Assembly (NCBI RefSeq): GCF_001424165.1 | Contig: NZ_LMOJ01000001.1 | Coordinates: forward strand, 213,194-277,193 | Source of the DNA: Massilia sp. Leaf139 | GTDB lineage: Bacteria > Pseudomonadota > Gammaproteobacteria > Burkholderiales > Burkholderiaceae_D | Reading direction: 5' to 3' | DNA: 64,000 bases | Shown here: in pieces, positions 50,534-59,861 of the stretch | Layout of the letters: the number at the start of each line of letters is the position of its first letter | How positions within the stretch are numbered: position 1 is the stretch's first letter | Program-made: the position numbers and the translations under genes | The notes under the pieces: model-generated | The model's input: the letters and a program-made list of their open reading frames with translations, nothing else | Databases searched by the model: none | What the model was told of the DNA's origin: nothing

Positions 50534-50567
50534 GGCCTCCACTTCCCGCATTCATTTACTGTTCATT

Positions 50568-52598
50568 TTGACCGATCATCTTCCCGTGCCCGGCGCCGCC
50601 GGCGCCGACCTGCCTGCCGACGAACCCAACCAGGAGCCCGCCGGCAAGTACGACGCCGAGCTCGACCGCCTGTTCGGCTTCGGCGGCCCGCTCGCGCCCG
50701 CCGTCGGCACCTTCAAGCCGCGCACCTCGCAGACCGAAATGGCCAAGGCCATCGCCACCGCAATCGATGGCCAGAAAGTGCTCATGGCCGAGGCCGGCAC
50801 CGGTACCGGCAAGACCTTCGCCTATCTGGTGCCGGCCCTGCTCTGGGGCGGCAAGACCATCGTCTCGACCGGTACCAAGAACTTGCAGGATCAGTTGTTC
50901 CTGCGCGATATCCCGACCATCCGCCAGGCGCTCAAGGCGCCGGTGTCGGTAGCCCTGCTGAAGGGCCGCTCGAACTACGTCTGCCACTTCCACCTCGAGC
51001 GCACGCTGCAGAACGGGCGCCTGACCTCGCGCGACGACGTCGGCCACCTGCGCGAAATCTCCCGTTTCATCAAGATGACGAACTCGGGCGACAAGGCGGA
51101 ACTGGCCAAGGTGCCGGAAAACGCCTCGGTGTGGAACCTGGTGACCTCGACGCGCGACACCTGCATGGGCGCCGAGTGCCAGTACTACCAGGACTGCTTC
51201 GTCATGAAAGCGCGCCGCGAAGCCCAGCAGGCGGACGTGGTCGTGGTCAACCATCACCTGTTCTTCGCCGACGTGGCGTTGAAGGACACGGGCGTGGCCG
51301 AGCTGCTGCCCTCGGCCAACACCGTCATCTTCGACGAAGCGCACCAGCTGCCCGACACGGCGACCCTGTTCTTCGGCCAGTCGGTCTCGACCTCGCAAGT
51401 GCTGGAACTGTGCCGCGACGTGCTGGCCGAAGGCCTGGCCCATGCGCGCGGCCCCGACTGGGCCAAGGTCGTCACCGTGGTCGAGAAGGCCGCGCGCGAT
51501 TTGCGCCTGACTTTCCCGGAAGGCGGCACGCGCCTGTCGCTGCCGCAAGTGCCGCCGACCTCGAATTTCTTCCCGGCCCTGCAGACCCTGAAGGACGAGC
51601 TCGACGGCCTGATCGACGTGCTGGAAGAGCAGGCCGAACGCGCCGAAACCCTGGAAGCCTGCCGCGTCCGCGCGGTCGAGCTGAAGGCGGCCTACGATGC
51701 TTGGCGCGCCGATCCGAAAGCGAAAGTGCCGGAGGGCGAACAGGCCGTGCTGTGGGTCGAGGCCTTCAATTCCTCGCTGCAGCTGCACAAGACGCCGCTG
51801 TCGATCGCACCGATCTTCCAGAGCCAGCGCGAAGGCACGAAGCGCAGCTGGATTTTCACCTCGGCGACGCTGGCGGTGAAGAACGACTTCAAGCATTTCG
51901 CCGACCAGATGGGGCTAACGGGCGAGCCGGCGCGTACCTGGCCGAGCCCGTTCAACTATGGCGAGCAGGGCGTGCTGTACGTGCCGACCGGCTTGCCGGA
52001 GCCGAACTCGATGGGCTACACGGACGCCGTGGTCGATTGCGCGCTGCCGGTGATCGAGGCGGCGGGCGGGCGCACCTTCTTCCTGTGCACGACGATCCGC
52101 GCCGTGAACCGCGTCGCCGAACGCCTGCGCACGGAATTCGCCGAGCGCGGCCTGGACTTCCCTCTGTTCGTGCAGGGCGAACGCGGCCGCACCGAACTGC
52201 TCGATTCGTTCCGCAATGCCGGCAATGCCGTGCTGGTCGGCAGCCAGAGTTTCTGGGAAGGCGTCGACGTACGCGGCGAGGCACTCTCGCTCGTCATCAT
52301 CGACAAGCTGCCTTTCGCCCCGCCGGACGACCCGGTGCTGGCGGCGCGCATCGAGGTGATGGAGAAGCAGGGCATGAACGGCTTCATGCACCATCAATTG
52401 CCGGAAGCGATCATCACCCTGAAGCAGGGCGCCGGCCGCCTGATCCGCGACGTGGACGACCGCGGCGTGCTGATGATCTGCGACCCGCGCCTGATCAGCA
52501 AGCCCTACGGTCGCCGCATCTGGCAAAGCCTGCCGCCGTTCAAGCGGACGCGGGTGCAGGAAGAAGTCATCGCCTTCTTCAAGCCGCCGGTGGCATAA
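50568..52598 (+). CDS. DinG/YoaA-type ATP-dependent DNA helicase (XPD-like)
   Basis: 676 residues. Walker A AEAGTGTGKT (74-83), Fe-S cysteines C139, C199, C204 and C210, DEAH box 246-249 in VIFDEAHQLPD, motif V region GSQSFWEGVDVRGEAL and motif VI QGAGRLIRD. A superfamily 2 5'-3' helicase that unwinds DNA in repair or replication. The start appears to be TTG 50568; no ATG is in frame upstream of the P-loop except M58, and no ribosome site is clear, so the N-terminus is uncertain. DUF465 lies just upstream. Confidence 0.9.
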   Translation: MTDHLPVPGAAGADLPADEPNQEPAGKYDAELDRLFGFGGPLAPAVGTFKPRTSQTEMAKAIATAIDGQKVLMAEAGTGTGKTFAYLVPALLWGGKTIVSTGTKNLQDQLFLRDIPTIRQALKAPVSVALLKGRSNYVCHFHLERTLQNGRLTSRDDVGHLREISRFIKMTNSGDKAELAKVPENASVWNLVTSTRDTCMGAECQYYQDCFVMKARREAQQADVVVVNHHLFFADVALKDTGVAELLPSANTVIFDEAHQLPDTATLFFGQSVSTSQVLELCRDVLAEGLAHARGPDWAKVVTVVEKAARDLRLTFPEGGTRLSLPQVPPTSNFFPALQTLKDELDGLIDVLEEQAERAETLEACRVRAVELKAAYDAWRADPKAKVPEGEQAVLWVEAFNSSLQLHKTPLSIAPIFQSQREGTKRSWIFTSATLAVKNDFKHFADQMGLTGEPARTWPSPFNYGEQGVLYVPTGLPEPNSMGYTDAVVDCALPVIEAAGGRTFFLCTTIRAVNRVAERLRTEFAERGLDFPLFVQGERGRTELLDSFRNAGNAVLVGSQSFWEGVDVRGEALSLVIIDKLPFAPPDDPVLAARIEVMEKQGMNGFMHHQLPEAIITLKQGAGRLIRDVDDRGVLMICDPRLISKPYGRRIWQSLPPFKRTRVQEEVIAFFKPPVA

Positions 52599-52603
52599 GT
52601 CCG

Positions 52604-52681
52604 TAGGGTGGGCGCCCCGTGCCCACCAAACGTTCGCGTCGCGCCAGCGTCCCGGTGGGCTCGGGGCGCCCACCCTACGGG
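52604..52681. repeat. inverted pair of palindromic repeats (family 1)
   Basis: GTAGGGTGGGCGCC / CCGTGCCCACC at 52604-52628 and GGTGGGCTCGG / GGCGCCCACCCTACGG at 52655-52681. It fills the gap between the converging helicase and oxidoreductase genes, where it may act as a terminator. Confidence 0.87.
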
Positions 52682-53656
52682 TTACGGCACGATCACTACT
52701 TTCCCCGTCACCTTGCGCGCCGCCATGTCGTTCAGCGCCTGCGCCGTTTCGCCCAGCGCGTAGCGCTTCGACACCAGCGGCTTCAATTTACCCTCCGCCA
52801 TCCAGCCCAGCATCTCGCGCATCGCCGCCAGGTTCTTCTGCGGCTCGCGCCGTGCGAAGTCGCCCCAGAAGACCCCGACCACCGAGGCGCTTTTTAGGAG
52901 CATCAAATTCCACGGCAGCTTCGGGATGTCGCCGGCGGCGAAGCCGATGACGAGATGGCGGCCGCGGTAGGCGATCGAGCGTAGCGCCGGTTCGCTGTAG
53001 GGGCCGCCGACCGGATCGTAGATTACGTCCGGGCCTTTGCCTTCGGTGGCCGCCTTCAGTGCCTCGCGCAGGTCTTCCTTGGTGTAGTCGATCAGGACAT
53101 CGGCGCCGTGCGCACGGCATACCTCCAGCTTTTCGGGGCTGGAAGCGGCCGCGATCACGCGCGCGCCCAGGGCCTTGCCGATCTCGATCGCCGCCAGGCC
53201 GACGCCCCCTGCCGCGCCCAGCACCAGCATCGTCTCGCCCGCCTTGAGCTGGCCGCGGTCGACCACCGCTTGGTGCGAGGTGCCGTAGGTGAGGGTGATC
53301 GCGGCGGCGGTGTCGAAGTCCATTCCGGGCGGCATCGGCATCAGGCTTGCTGCGGGCGCCAGCGCCTGCTGGGCAAAGGCGCCGGTCTGGGTGAAGCCGA
53401 TCACGCTGTCGCCGACCTTCACACCGCGCACGCCTTCGCCAAGGGCGCGCACCACGCCGGCGAATTCGTTGCCGGGCGTGAAGGGCAGCGGCGGCTTGAC
53501 CTGGTACTTGCCCTGCACCGTCAGCACGTCGGGGAAATTCACCCCGGCCGCGCGCACATCGACCACCACCTGGCCCGGGCCCGGCACCAGGTCGGCCAGT
53601 TCCTGCAGTTCGAGACTATCCGGCGGGCCCCATTCCTTGCATACGATCGCTTGCAT
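52682..53656 (-). CDS. zinc-free MDR-family NADPH:quinone oxidoreductase
   Basis: 324 residues. GroES-like N-terminal domain with VDVRAAGVNFPDVLTVQGKYQ, Rossmann domain with TMLVLGAAGGVGLAAIEIGKALGARVIAAAS (motif LGAAGGVGLAA) and YDPVGG. The zinc cysteines of alcohol dehydrogenases are absent. Reduces quinones or enoyl-type substrates with NADPH. AAGGAGATGTC precedes the ATG. Single gene facing the helicase. Confidence 0.9.
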   Translation of the reverse strand: MQAIVCKEWGPPDSLELQELADLVPGPGQVVVDVRAAGVNFPDVLTVQGKYQVKPPLPFTPGNEFAGVVRALGEGVRGVKVGDSVIGFTQTGAFAQQALAPAASLMPMPPGMDFDTAAAITLTYGTSHQAVVDRGQLKAGETMLVLGAAGGVGLAAIEIGKALGARVIAAASSPEKLEVCRAHGADVLIDYTKEDLREALKAATEGKGPDVIYDPVGGPYSEPALRSIAYRGRHLVIGFAAGDIPKLPWNLMLLKSASVVGVFWGDFARREPQKNLAAMREMLGWMAEGKLKPLVSKRYALGETAQALNDMAARKVTGKVVIVP

Positions 53657-53837
53657 GACATCTCCTTTGTTGGTTTTGCTTATTGAATCGAATCCGATTA
53701 TGCCTCAGTGAACGGTGGTTCCGGGATTATGCCCCGTGACGAGGACGCGTTTGTGCGTCCGCAAAATGATGAGGGGGCGGGGCGCTAGAGTGGTGGATGC
53801 GTCTGCGAGGCGGGGCGTCTTGACTGGAGGAATGGCA

Positions 53838-54446
53838 ATGGCGATTCGGTATGGCTGCTTCTTCAGCTACGCGCACGGCAAGCACGCCTTGATGCAGCGT
53901 TTTAAAACGGCACTGGCCGACGCGCTGCACTGCTATCTCGAACCCTATTTCGACACCGAGGAAGAACTGTTCGTCGACACCGAGCAGCTCGGCGGCGGGG
54001 ACGACCTCGACGCGAAGATCGCGCGCGCGATGTGCGAGAGCGTGTGCATGGTGCTCATCTATACGCCGAAGTACGAAGCCCACGCCTACACCCGCCGCGA
54101 ATACGAGGCGATGCGCCTGATCGAGGCCGAGCGCAGCAAGTGGTACACGCTGCCCAGCCACCTGATCATCCCGGTCATCATGACCCAGCACCCCGACCGG
54201 CTGCCGCCCCAGATCTCGAACTCGACCTTCTACGTCGACTTCTCGCACTTCACGATGGCCACGGCCGACCTGAAATCGAACCCGGATTTTCTGCCCGATA
54301 TCGGCAAGATGGTGAAGCGGATCGCTACCCACTATCAGTACCAGAAAATGTACATGCCGCCCGGGCACGACTGCAACCAATTCGTGCTCCCCGATGTCCC
54401 ACCCGAGTGGCGAGCCGTCCCGGATCTCACTTTCCCAAAAAAATGA
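53838..54446 (+). CDS. TIR-domain protein
   Basis: 202 residues. YGCFFSYAHG (5-14) is TIR box 1. FVDTEQLGGGDDLDAKIARAM leads to VCMVLIYTPKYEAHAYTRREYEAM, where E88 (in TRREYE) is at the position of the catalytic glutamate of NAD-cleaving TIR domains. A conserved-looking C-terminal part (FYVDFSHFTMATADL and later) follows. GGAGG is 7 bases before ATG 53838. Its stop overlaps an ATG of the next gene (ATGA), so the pair is co-translated. Possible activities: NAD hydrolysis or signalling scaffold; resembles the TIR-like partner (FxsC type) of P-loop/TPR proteins. Confidence 0.82.
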   Translation: MAIRYGCFFSYAHGKHALMQRFKTALADALHCYLEPYFDTEEELFVDTEQLGGGDDLDAKIARAMCESVCMVLIYTPKYEAHAYTRREYEAMRLIEAERSKWYTLPSHLIIPVIMTQHPDRLPPQISNSTFYVDFSHFTMATADLKSNPDFLPDIGKMVKRIATHYQYQKMYMPPGHDCNQFVLPDVPPEWRAVPDLTFPKK

Positions 54447-54454
54447 GGGGCTCC

Positions 54455-57076
54455 ATGGAAATCAACCGTTTGACACTGCCGCCTACCGGCGGCCCCGGCG
54501 AAGTGACCACCTTCTACAGCTTCGAGAGCGGCGCCGCGCGCAGCATCGCGCTGGCCGACAGCGCCGTGCTGCTGGCGGGGCGCCAGAATGCGACCATGCC
54601 GGTGCTGATGATCGACTGGGACACCGAAGCGCCCGGCCTGCACCACCTGTTCCCGACCCGCGACGAGCGCTACCCCAGCTACGACGCTACGCATGGCGAC
54701 GAGGGCCGCAACGCGCAGCGTGCCGGGGCCGGGCGCGCCCCGGCGGGCCGGCCCGAGGCGGCGCGCGGCGAAGCCCGCCTCGAGGGCGGCCGCCCCGGCC
54801 TGCTCGAATACTTCGAGGCCTGCCGCGAGCAGCTCAAGGCCCTGGGCCGCACCTGCGGCGACGACCACGAGGAACGCGCCAGGCTGGTGCTCGAGGCGAT
54901 CGACTGGGAAGCCTACGTCGAACGCGTCGACCAGAGCCGGACCTTGTACCTGATGCGCGCCGGCCGCTTCGACGACAGCTTCGGCGAGCGCGCCGACCGC
55001 ATGGACTGGGACGGCCTGTTCGCCGCCTGCCCGGCGCTGTTCCGTGCCTTCGCCGCCCACCTGACGCGCCACTTCCGTCACGTGCTGATCGACTGCCGCG
55101 GCGGTCGTTCGGCGGCGGTGAGCGTCTGCACCACGCTGCTGCCGGATCGCCTGGTCGGGCTGTTCACGCCGAACAGCCGCAGCCTCGAAGGCCTGGCCGG
55201 CGTCGTCATGCGCGCCATCGAGTACCGCTGCAGCCACGAGGAAGCCCAGCGTCCGCTGCTGGTGTATCCGGTGCCCTGCGGCGCCGACGGCGTCGATGCC
55301 GAACGGCGCCTGCTGTGGCGGCGCGGCGACCCGCACAAGGGCGTCGCCGGCTACCAGCCCCGGCTCGAACAACTGCTGCGCGACTGCTACGGCCTGGCGC
55401 AGGTCTCGCTCGACAGCTATTTCGACGAAGTCCAGCTGCACGGCGCGATCGCCAGCGGCGTCGCCCAGCACCTGGGCATGCTGCCCGAGCGCGACGGCGA
55501 CCGGCTCTCGCAAACGCGCGCCGTCGAAGCGCTGCTCGGCTGGGCGGCGTCCGGCCATTTCCCCTGGCAGTCGCGCCTGGAAATCGAGCTGCTCGACGCC
55601 GTCGAAGCGGCGCGCGCGCGCCTGGCGCTGGGAGAACGGCGCGGCACTGCGCCCTCGGCCTTCGATCCGAACGCGGTGCTGCTGGCGCGCGAGCTGCTCC
55701 GCCTGGGCGAGCTGTACCTGCACGGCGCACGCCTGGCAGGCGCCTGCGACTGCTTCGCCGAGAGCACCACCTTGCGCCAGCGCCTGCTGGGCGACGACCA
55801 TCCCGACACCCGCGCCAGCCGCGCCGCGCTCGCCGCCGTGCTGCGCGACAGCGGCCGCCTGGGCGAGGCGCGCCAGCAGTACGAAGCGCTGCTCGAGGGC
55901 TGCCTCGGCGCCGCCGGGCCCGATCATCCGGAAACCCTGGCGGCGCGCTCCGGCCTGGCCGCCACACTGGCGCGCCAGGACGAGTTTGCCGCGGCCCTCG
56001 GCCTGCACGACCTGGTGCTCGATGTCTGCGAACGACTCTACGGCCCGAACCACATCGCCACCCTCGACGCGGTCGCCGGCCAGGCGCGCACGCTGGCGCT
56101 GCAGGGCGAATACTCGCGTGCGCGCATGCTCTACGAGCGGGTGCTGGAAGGCCGCCAGCGCGTGCTCGGCACCGAACACGAGGACACGCTGCGCTGCACC
56201 CAGCAGCTGGCCGCGCTGCTGCGCGACATGGGCGACCTCGGCAATGCGCGCAAATTGCAGGAAAGCGTGGTGCGGGTGCGCGAGCGCCAGGCCGGCATGG
56301 ACGGCGCGCTGACCCTGCAGGCGCGCGAAGCGCTGGCCGAGATCTTCGCCGCCCAGGGCGACCTGGGCGCGGTGCGCGACATGCAGCAGTCACTCGCCAT
56401 GGCGCGCGAGCGCCGCCTCGGCTCGGAACATCCCGACACCCTCGGCGTGCTGCTGCGCCTGGCCTCGACGCTGAGTCAGCAGGGCGAACTCGAAGAGGCG
56501 CGGCGCCTGCAGCAGCACGTGGTCAATCTGCACGAGCGCCTGCGCGGCATGGACGACCAGGAAACCCTGCGCAGCAAGCAGATGCTGGCCCAGACCCTGT
56601 CCAGCCAGGGCCACAGCGCCGATGCGCGCCGCCTCGAGCAAAGCGTGGAGGAGGGCGGGCACCGCCTGATGCAGCTGCGCGCGATGTCGGCCGGCCCGTA
56701 CGACGCGCCGGGCGGCATGCCGGCCCCGGCCTTGCCGAGGGCCGGCGGGCAGGGCACGGCCAGGCCGCCGGGCGCGCGCGCTGCGAACGCTCAAGGCAGC
56801 CACGAGCCGCTCGAACACAAGCTCGGGCAGCTGCACCAGCTGGTTCAAGGCGGGCGGGCGCGGGAAGCGCGCCAGCTTGCCGACAGCCTGCGCGAAATCA
56901 TCCTGCGGCCGACGGTGGCCCAGCCGCTGCGGCGGCGCGGGGTGGCCCTGATCAAGCAGGTCTACCAGGACGACGGCGACAAGGATGCGCTGCTGGCCTT
57001 TGCCGAAGACGAGGTCGCATCGCTCGAAGGTGCGCTGATCGAGGCCGCCGGCGGACGTCCGCTGGCCCTGCGCTGA
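54455..57076 (+). CDS. degenerate MinD-like P-loop protein with TPR repeats
   Basis: 873 residues from ATG 54455 (AGGGG five bases before); ATG 54443, overlapping the TIR stop, is the alternative. N-terminal domain begins VTTFYSFESGAARSIALAD (17-35). This is the place where relatives carry FYSYKGGVGRS-type deviant Walker A; here K and two G are replaced (E24, S25, A28). VLMIDWDTEAPGLHHLF follows, as in MinD-like proteins. A Gly/Ala/Arg linker (about 70-115) and RPGLLEYF come next. Residues about 410-740 hold roughly seven 42-residue TPR units of the kinesin-light-chain/NB-ARC type (for example GDDHPDTRASRAALAAVLRD). Probably the sensor or scaffold partner of the TIR protein. Confidence 0.8.
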   Translation: MEINRLTLPPTGGPGEVTTFYSFESGAARSIALADSAVLLAGRQNATMPVLMIDWDTEAPGLHHLFPTRDERYPSYDATHGDEGRNAQRAGAGRAPAGRPEAARGEARLEGGRPGLLEYFEACREQLKALGRTCGDDHEERARLVLEAIDWEAYVERVDQSRTLYLMRAGRFDDSFGERADRMDWDGLFAACPALFRAFAAHLTRHFRHVLIDCRGGRSAAVSVCTTLLPDRLVGLFTPNSRSLEGLAGVVMRAIEYRCSHEEAQRPLLVYPVPCGADGVDAERRLLWRRGDPHKGVAGYQPRLEQLLRDCYGLAQVSLDSYFDEVQLHGAIASGVAQHLGMLPERDGDRLSQTRAVEALLGWAASGHFPWQSRLEIELLDAVEAARARLALGERRGTAPSAFDPNAVLLARELLRLGELYLHGARLAGACDCFAESTTLRQRLLGDDHPDTRASRAALAAVLRDSGRLGEARQQYEALLEGCLGAAGPDHPETLAARSGLAATLARQDEFAAALGLHDLVLDVCERLYGPNHIATLDAVAGQARTLALQGEYSRARMLYERVLEGRQRVLGTEHEDTLRCTQQLAALLRDMGDLGNARKLQESVVRVRERQAGMDGALTLQAREALAEIFAAQGDLGAVRDMQQSLAMARERRLGSEHPDTLGVLLRLASTLSQQGELEEARRLQQHVVNLHERLRGMDDQETLRSKQMLAQTLSSQGHSADARRLEQSVEEGGHRLMQLRAMSAGPYDAPGGMPAPALPRAGGQGTARPPGARAANAQGSHEPLEHKLGQLHQLVQGGRAREARQLADSLREIILRPTVAQPLRRRGVALIKQVYQDDGDKDALLAFAEDEVASLEGALIEAAGGRPLALR

Positions 57077-57212
57077 CGGCTTGGCGGTCAGGCAAGACCG
57101 GGGCGTGGCGTCGTTCCAGCGCAACGCCGCCACGCAGTCGCTATGCCCCGTGCGCCCGAAATTATGTCGCGCGAATGCGCGTTCAAAGCGTTGCTTCAGG
57201 TAAAATCGTCGG

Positions 57213-57950
57213 ATGCGAATTCTTATCAGTAACGACGACGGCTATCTCGCCCCTGGTATCAACGCCTTGGCCGACGCCCTGGCGAGCATCGCCGAAATCA
57301 TCGTGGTCGCCCCCGACAGCAATCGCTCGGGCGCGTCGAACTCGCTGTCGCTCGACCGTCCGCTGACGGTCACGCGCGCTGCCAACGGTTTCTATTTCGT
57401 CAATGGAACGCCGACCGACTGCGTGCACATCGCCCTGACCGGCATGGGCGACGCGCCGCCCGACCTGGTCGTCTCCGGCATCAACAATGGCCAGAACATG
57501 GGCGACGACACGCTGTATTCGGGCACGGTCGCCGCTGCCACCGAAGCCTATCTGTTCGGTATCCCGGCGATCGCCTTCTCGCAGGTGAACCACGGCTGGG
57601 AGCACCTGGACGCCGCGGCCCGCGTCGCACGCGATGTCGTGCAGCGCCGGTTCGACATGCTGCCCTCGCCCTACCTGCTGAACGTGAACATTCCGAATTT
57701 GCCCTACGAAGCGATCGGAGCGCTGACCCCGACCCGCCTCGGGCGCCGCCACCAGGCCGAACCGGTGATCCGCTCGCAGGATCCGCGCGGGCGCGAGATC
57801 TTCTGGATCGGTGCGCCGGGCGCCTGCCGCGATGCCGGCGAAGGCACCGATTTCCATGCGACCTCGCATGGCATGGTGTCCATTACGCCGTTGCAGGTGG
57901 ATCTGACCCACAAGACCCAGCTCGCCTTGCTGGCACAGGGACTCGCATGA
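57213..57950 (+). CDS. surE: 5'/3'-nucleotidase SurE
   Basis: 245 residues. Metal site D8-D9 in [17 protein letters not shown] and the conserved [24 protein letters not shown]. Dephosphorylates nucleoside monophosphates and helps stationary-phase survival. First gene of the classic surE-pcm-nlpD-rpoS order; its stop overlaps the pcm start by ATGA. The 136-base gap before it contains an imperfect GC-rich hairpin and the likely promoter. Confidence 0.96.
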   Translation: MRILISNDDGYLAPGINALADALASIAEIIVVAPDSNRSGASNSLSLDRPLTVTRAANGFYFVNGTPTDCVHIALTGMGDAPPDLVVSGINNGQNMGDDTLYSGTVAAATEAYLFGIPAIAFSQVNHGWEHLDAAARVARDVVQRRFDMLPSPYLLNVNIPNLPYEAIGALTPTRLGRRHQAEPVIRSQDPRGREIFWIGAPGACRDAGEGTDFHATSHGMVSITPLQVDLTHKTQLALLAQGLA

Positions 57951-58825
57951 GCGACCGCTCCAATCCGCCCGGGCGCGGCACCTTTCCCTTGCCGCTGTCG
58001 TCGGTGACCGGCGGCGGCGCGCGTAAATCCGGAACGCAGGCGCCGGTTGCCACACCGCAGACCGCGACCCGCAACGCCGCGCACGCCGTCGCCGGCGCCC
58101 AGGCGCCCAAGGCCCCGCAGCCCGGCCCGAAGCTGCCCGGCTACGCCGCCTCGACCACCCAGAGCGCGCCTACGGCGCAGCGCTCGGATCTGATGGCGAC
58201 CGAAGCGATCCGCCGCGCAATGGTGACGCGGGTGGCAAACCAGGGCGTGCGCGACCAGGTGGTGCTGGCGGCGCTGGACGCCGTGCCGCGCCACCTGTTC
58301 ATCGAGCCGGCGCTGTCGAGCCAGGCGTACATCGACGCCTCGCTGCCGATCGGCCATCACCAGACGATCTCGCAGCCGTATATCGTCGCCCGCATGATTG
58401 AGGCAATGCGCGACGGCAAGCAATTGAACCGCGTCCTCGAAATCGGCACCGGCTGCGGCTACCAGGCGGCGGTGCTGGCGCGGGTGGCGCAGGACGTGTA
58501 TTCGATCGAGCGCATCAAGCCCTTGCACGAGCTGGCGAAGGCGAATTTGCGTTCGTTGCGCCTGGCCAATCTGCGCTTGCACTACGGAGATGGTATGCTC
58601 GGGCTCGCGCAGGTTGCGCCATTCGACGGTATCATCCTCGCCGCGGCCGGGATGGAAGTACCGCGCGCCCTGCTCGAACAGCTCGCCATCGGCGCGCGCC
58701 TGGTGGCCCCCGTCGGCGGCCAGGTTCAACACCTGCAGCGCATCACCCGCACCGGCAAGTCGGAGTGGATCAGCGAAACCCTGGAAGCCTGCCATTTCGT
58801 GCCTCTGCGCCCGGGCACCGCTTAG
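57947..58825 (+). CDS. pcm: protein-L-isoaspartate O-methyltransferase with long N-terminal extension
   Basis: 292 residues. The catalytic domain starts near residue 82 ([16 protein letters not shown]); SAM motif I is [18 protein letters not shown] and [17 protein letters not shown] holds the conserved Ser. Residues 1-80 are Pro/Ala/Gly/Thr-rich and disordered, making the protein about 80 residues longer than the E. coli enzyme. It repairs isoaspartyl damage in proteins using S-adenosylmethionine. The overlap with surE supports the ATG at 57947. Confidence 0.94.
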   Translation: MSDRSNPPGRGTFPLPLSSVTGGGARKSGTQAPVATPQTATRNAAHAVAGAQAPKAPQPGPKLPGYAASTTQSAPTAQRSDLMATEAIRRAMVTRVANQGVRDQVVLAALDAVPRHLFIEPALSSQAYIDASLPIGHHQTISQPYIVARMIEAMRDGKQLNRVLEIGTGCGYQAAVLARVAQDVYSIERIKPLHELAKANLRSLRLANLRLHYGDGMLGLAQVAPFDGIILAAAGMEVPRALLEQLAIGARLVAPVGGQVQHLQRITRTGKSEWISETLEACHFVPLRPGTA

Positions 58826-58874
58826 CTCTGGTAATGCCTGGTTTCAGCGCTGCACAGCAAGTAAGAATTTTTAG

Positions 58875-59810
58875 ATGAGAATGAAACAAACACCCCGCTT
58901 AGTCCTATTGACGCTCACGCTCGGCCTGGTTGCCGGCTGTACCACCACCTCCCGCCAGGCGCCGGTCATCGAGCGCCCCGTTGGTTCCTCTACCGCGAAA
59001 GTGCGCCCGGCGCCGGTGCGCACCGAGGAGCCGCGCCAGGACGCGAAGGGCACCTATACCGTGCGCCGCGGCGACACGCTGCTGCGCATCGCCTTCGACC
59101 ATGGCCAGAGCTATCGCGACCTTGTCACCTGGAACAACCTGGCCGATCCGGACGACATCAAGGTCGGACAAGTGCTACGCGTCGCGCCCAACGAGCGCCA
59201 GTCCAGCTCGGTCGTCGTGACCCAGCCGGTGCCGATGCCGCCGGAAACCCGTCCGACGGTACCGCGCAAGACCACGCCGCGCGCCGACAAGAAGACCGTT
59301 GGCGAAGACATGGCCGACGCGCGCAGCGACAAGGCCGGCGAGCGCGCCGAAACGGTCGCCGCGGCCAATGCCGCCGCACCGGCCGCCGCCGTGGCCGTGA
59401 CCGGTTCGCGCGTCGGCGCCACCGTCACCGCCACCGACGACGAGAAGCTGAGCTGGATGTGGCCGTCGGATGGACGCATCATCGCCACCTTCGACGAAGG
59501 CAAGAACAAGGGCATCGATATTGCCGGGCGCGCGGGACAGCAAGTCATGGCGGCGGGCGCCGGCAAAGTAATGTACGCTGGTAGCGGCATCCGAGGTTAT
59601 GGTAACCTCGTCATCGTCAAACACAGCAACAGCTTGCTGTCGGCCTATGCCCATAACCGCGCGATCGTCGTCAAGGAAGGCGACAACGTGGCCAAGGGGC
59701 AGGTGATCGCCGAGATGGGCGATTCCGATGCCGAGACGGTGAAGCTGCATTTCGAGATTCGCCAGCAGGGCAAGCCAGTCGATCCGTCGAGGTTCCTGCC
59801 CAGCCGATAG
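58875..59810 (+). CDS. nlpD: NlpD-type lipoprotein (LysM and degenerate M23 domain)
   Basis: 311 residues. Lipobox LVAGC with C22, LysM domain at about 59-103 (GTYTVRRGDTLLRIAF), an Ala-rich linker and an M23 domain starting at MWPSDGRIIATF. KGIDIAG replaces the zinc-binding H-x3-D of active peptidases and only one His remains in VKLHFEIR, so it should be an amidase activator like E. coli NlpD, not an active endopeptidase. The rpoS promoter typically lies inside or just after nlpD. Confidence 0.94.
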   Translation: MRMKQTPRLVLLTLTLGLVAGCTTTSRQAPVIERPVGSSTAKVRPAPVRTEEPRQDAKGTYTVRRGDTLLRIAFDHGQSYRDLVTWNNLADPDDIKVGQVLRVAPNERQSSSVVVTQPVPMPPETRPTVPRKTTPRADKKTVGEDMADARSDKAGERAETVAAANAAAPAAAVAVTGSRVGATVTATDDEKLSWMWPSDGRIIATFDEGKNKGIDIAGRAGQQVMAAGAGKVMYAGSGIRGYGNLVIVKHSNSLLSAYAHNRAIVVKEGDNVAKGQVIAEMGDSDAETVKLHFEIRQQGKPVDPSRFLPSR

Positions 59811-59861
59811 AGCGTGTAAGCACGTCATGGCGATTTGGTAACATGCTTGTAGAGAGGGCCA

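Noticed and set aside
54394..57366. Long second frame on the same strand as the P-loop/TPR gene
   Set aside because: Its product is Arg/Ala/Pro-rich with no domains, while the chosen frame gives clear MinD-like and TPR sequence.
59803..59850. Possible third copy of the nested repeat family before rpoS (AGAGCGTGT, later CATGGCGATTT)
   Set aside because: It shares only short stretches with the 27095 element and lacks the matching right arm; too weak to call.
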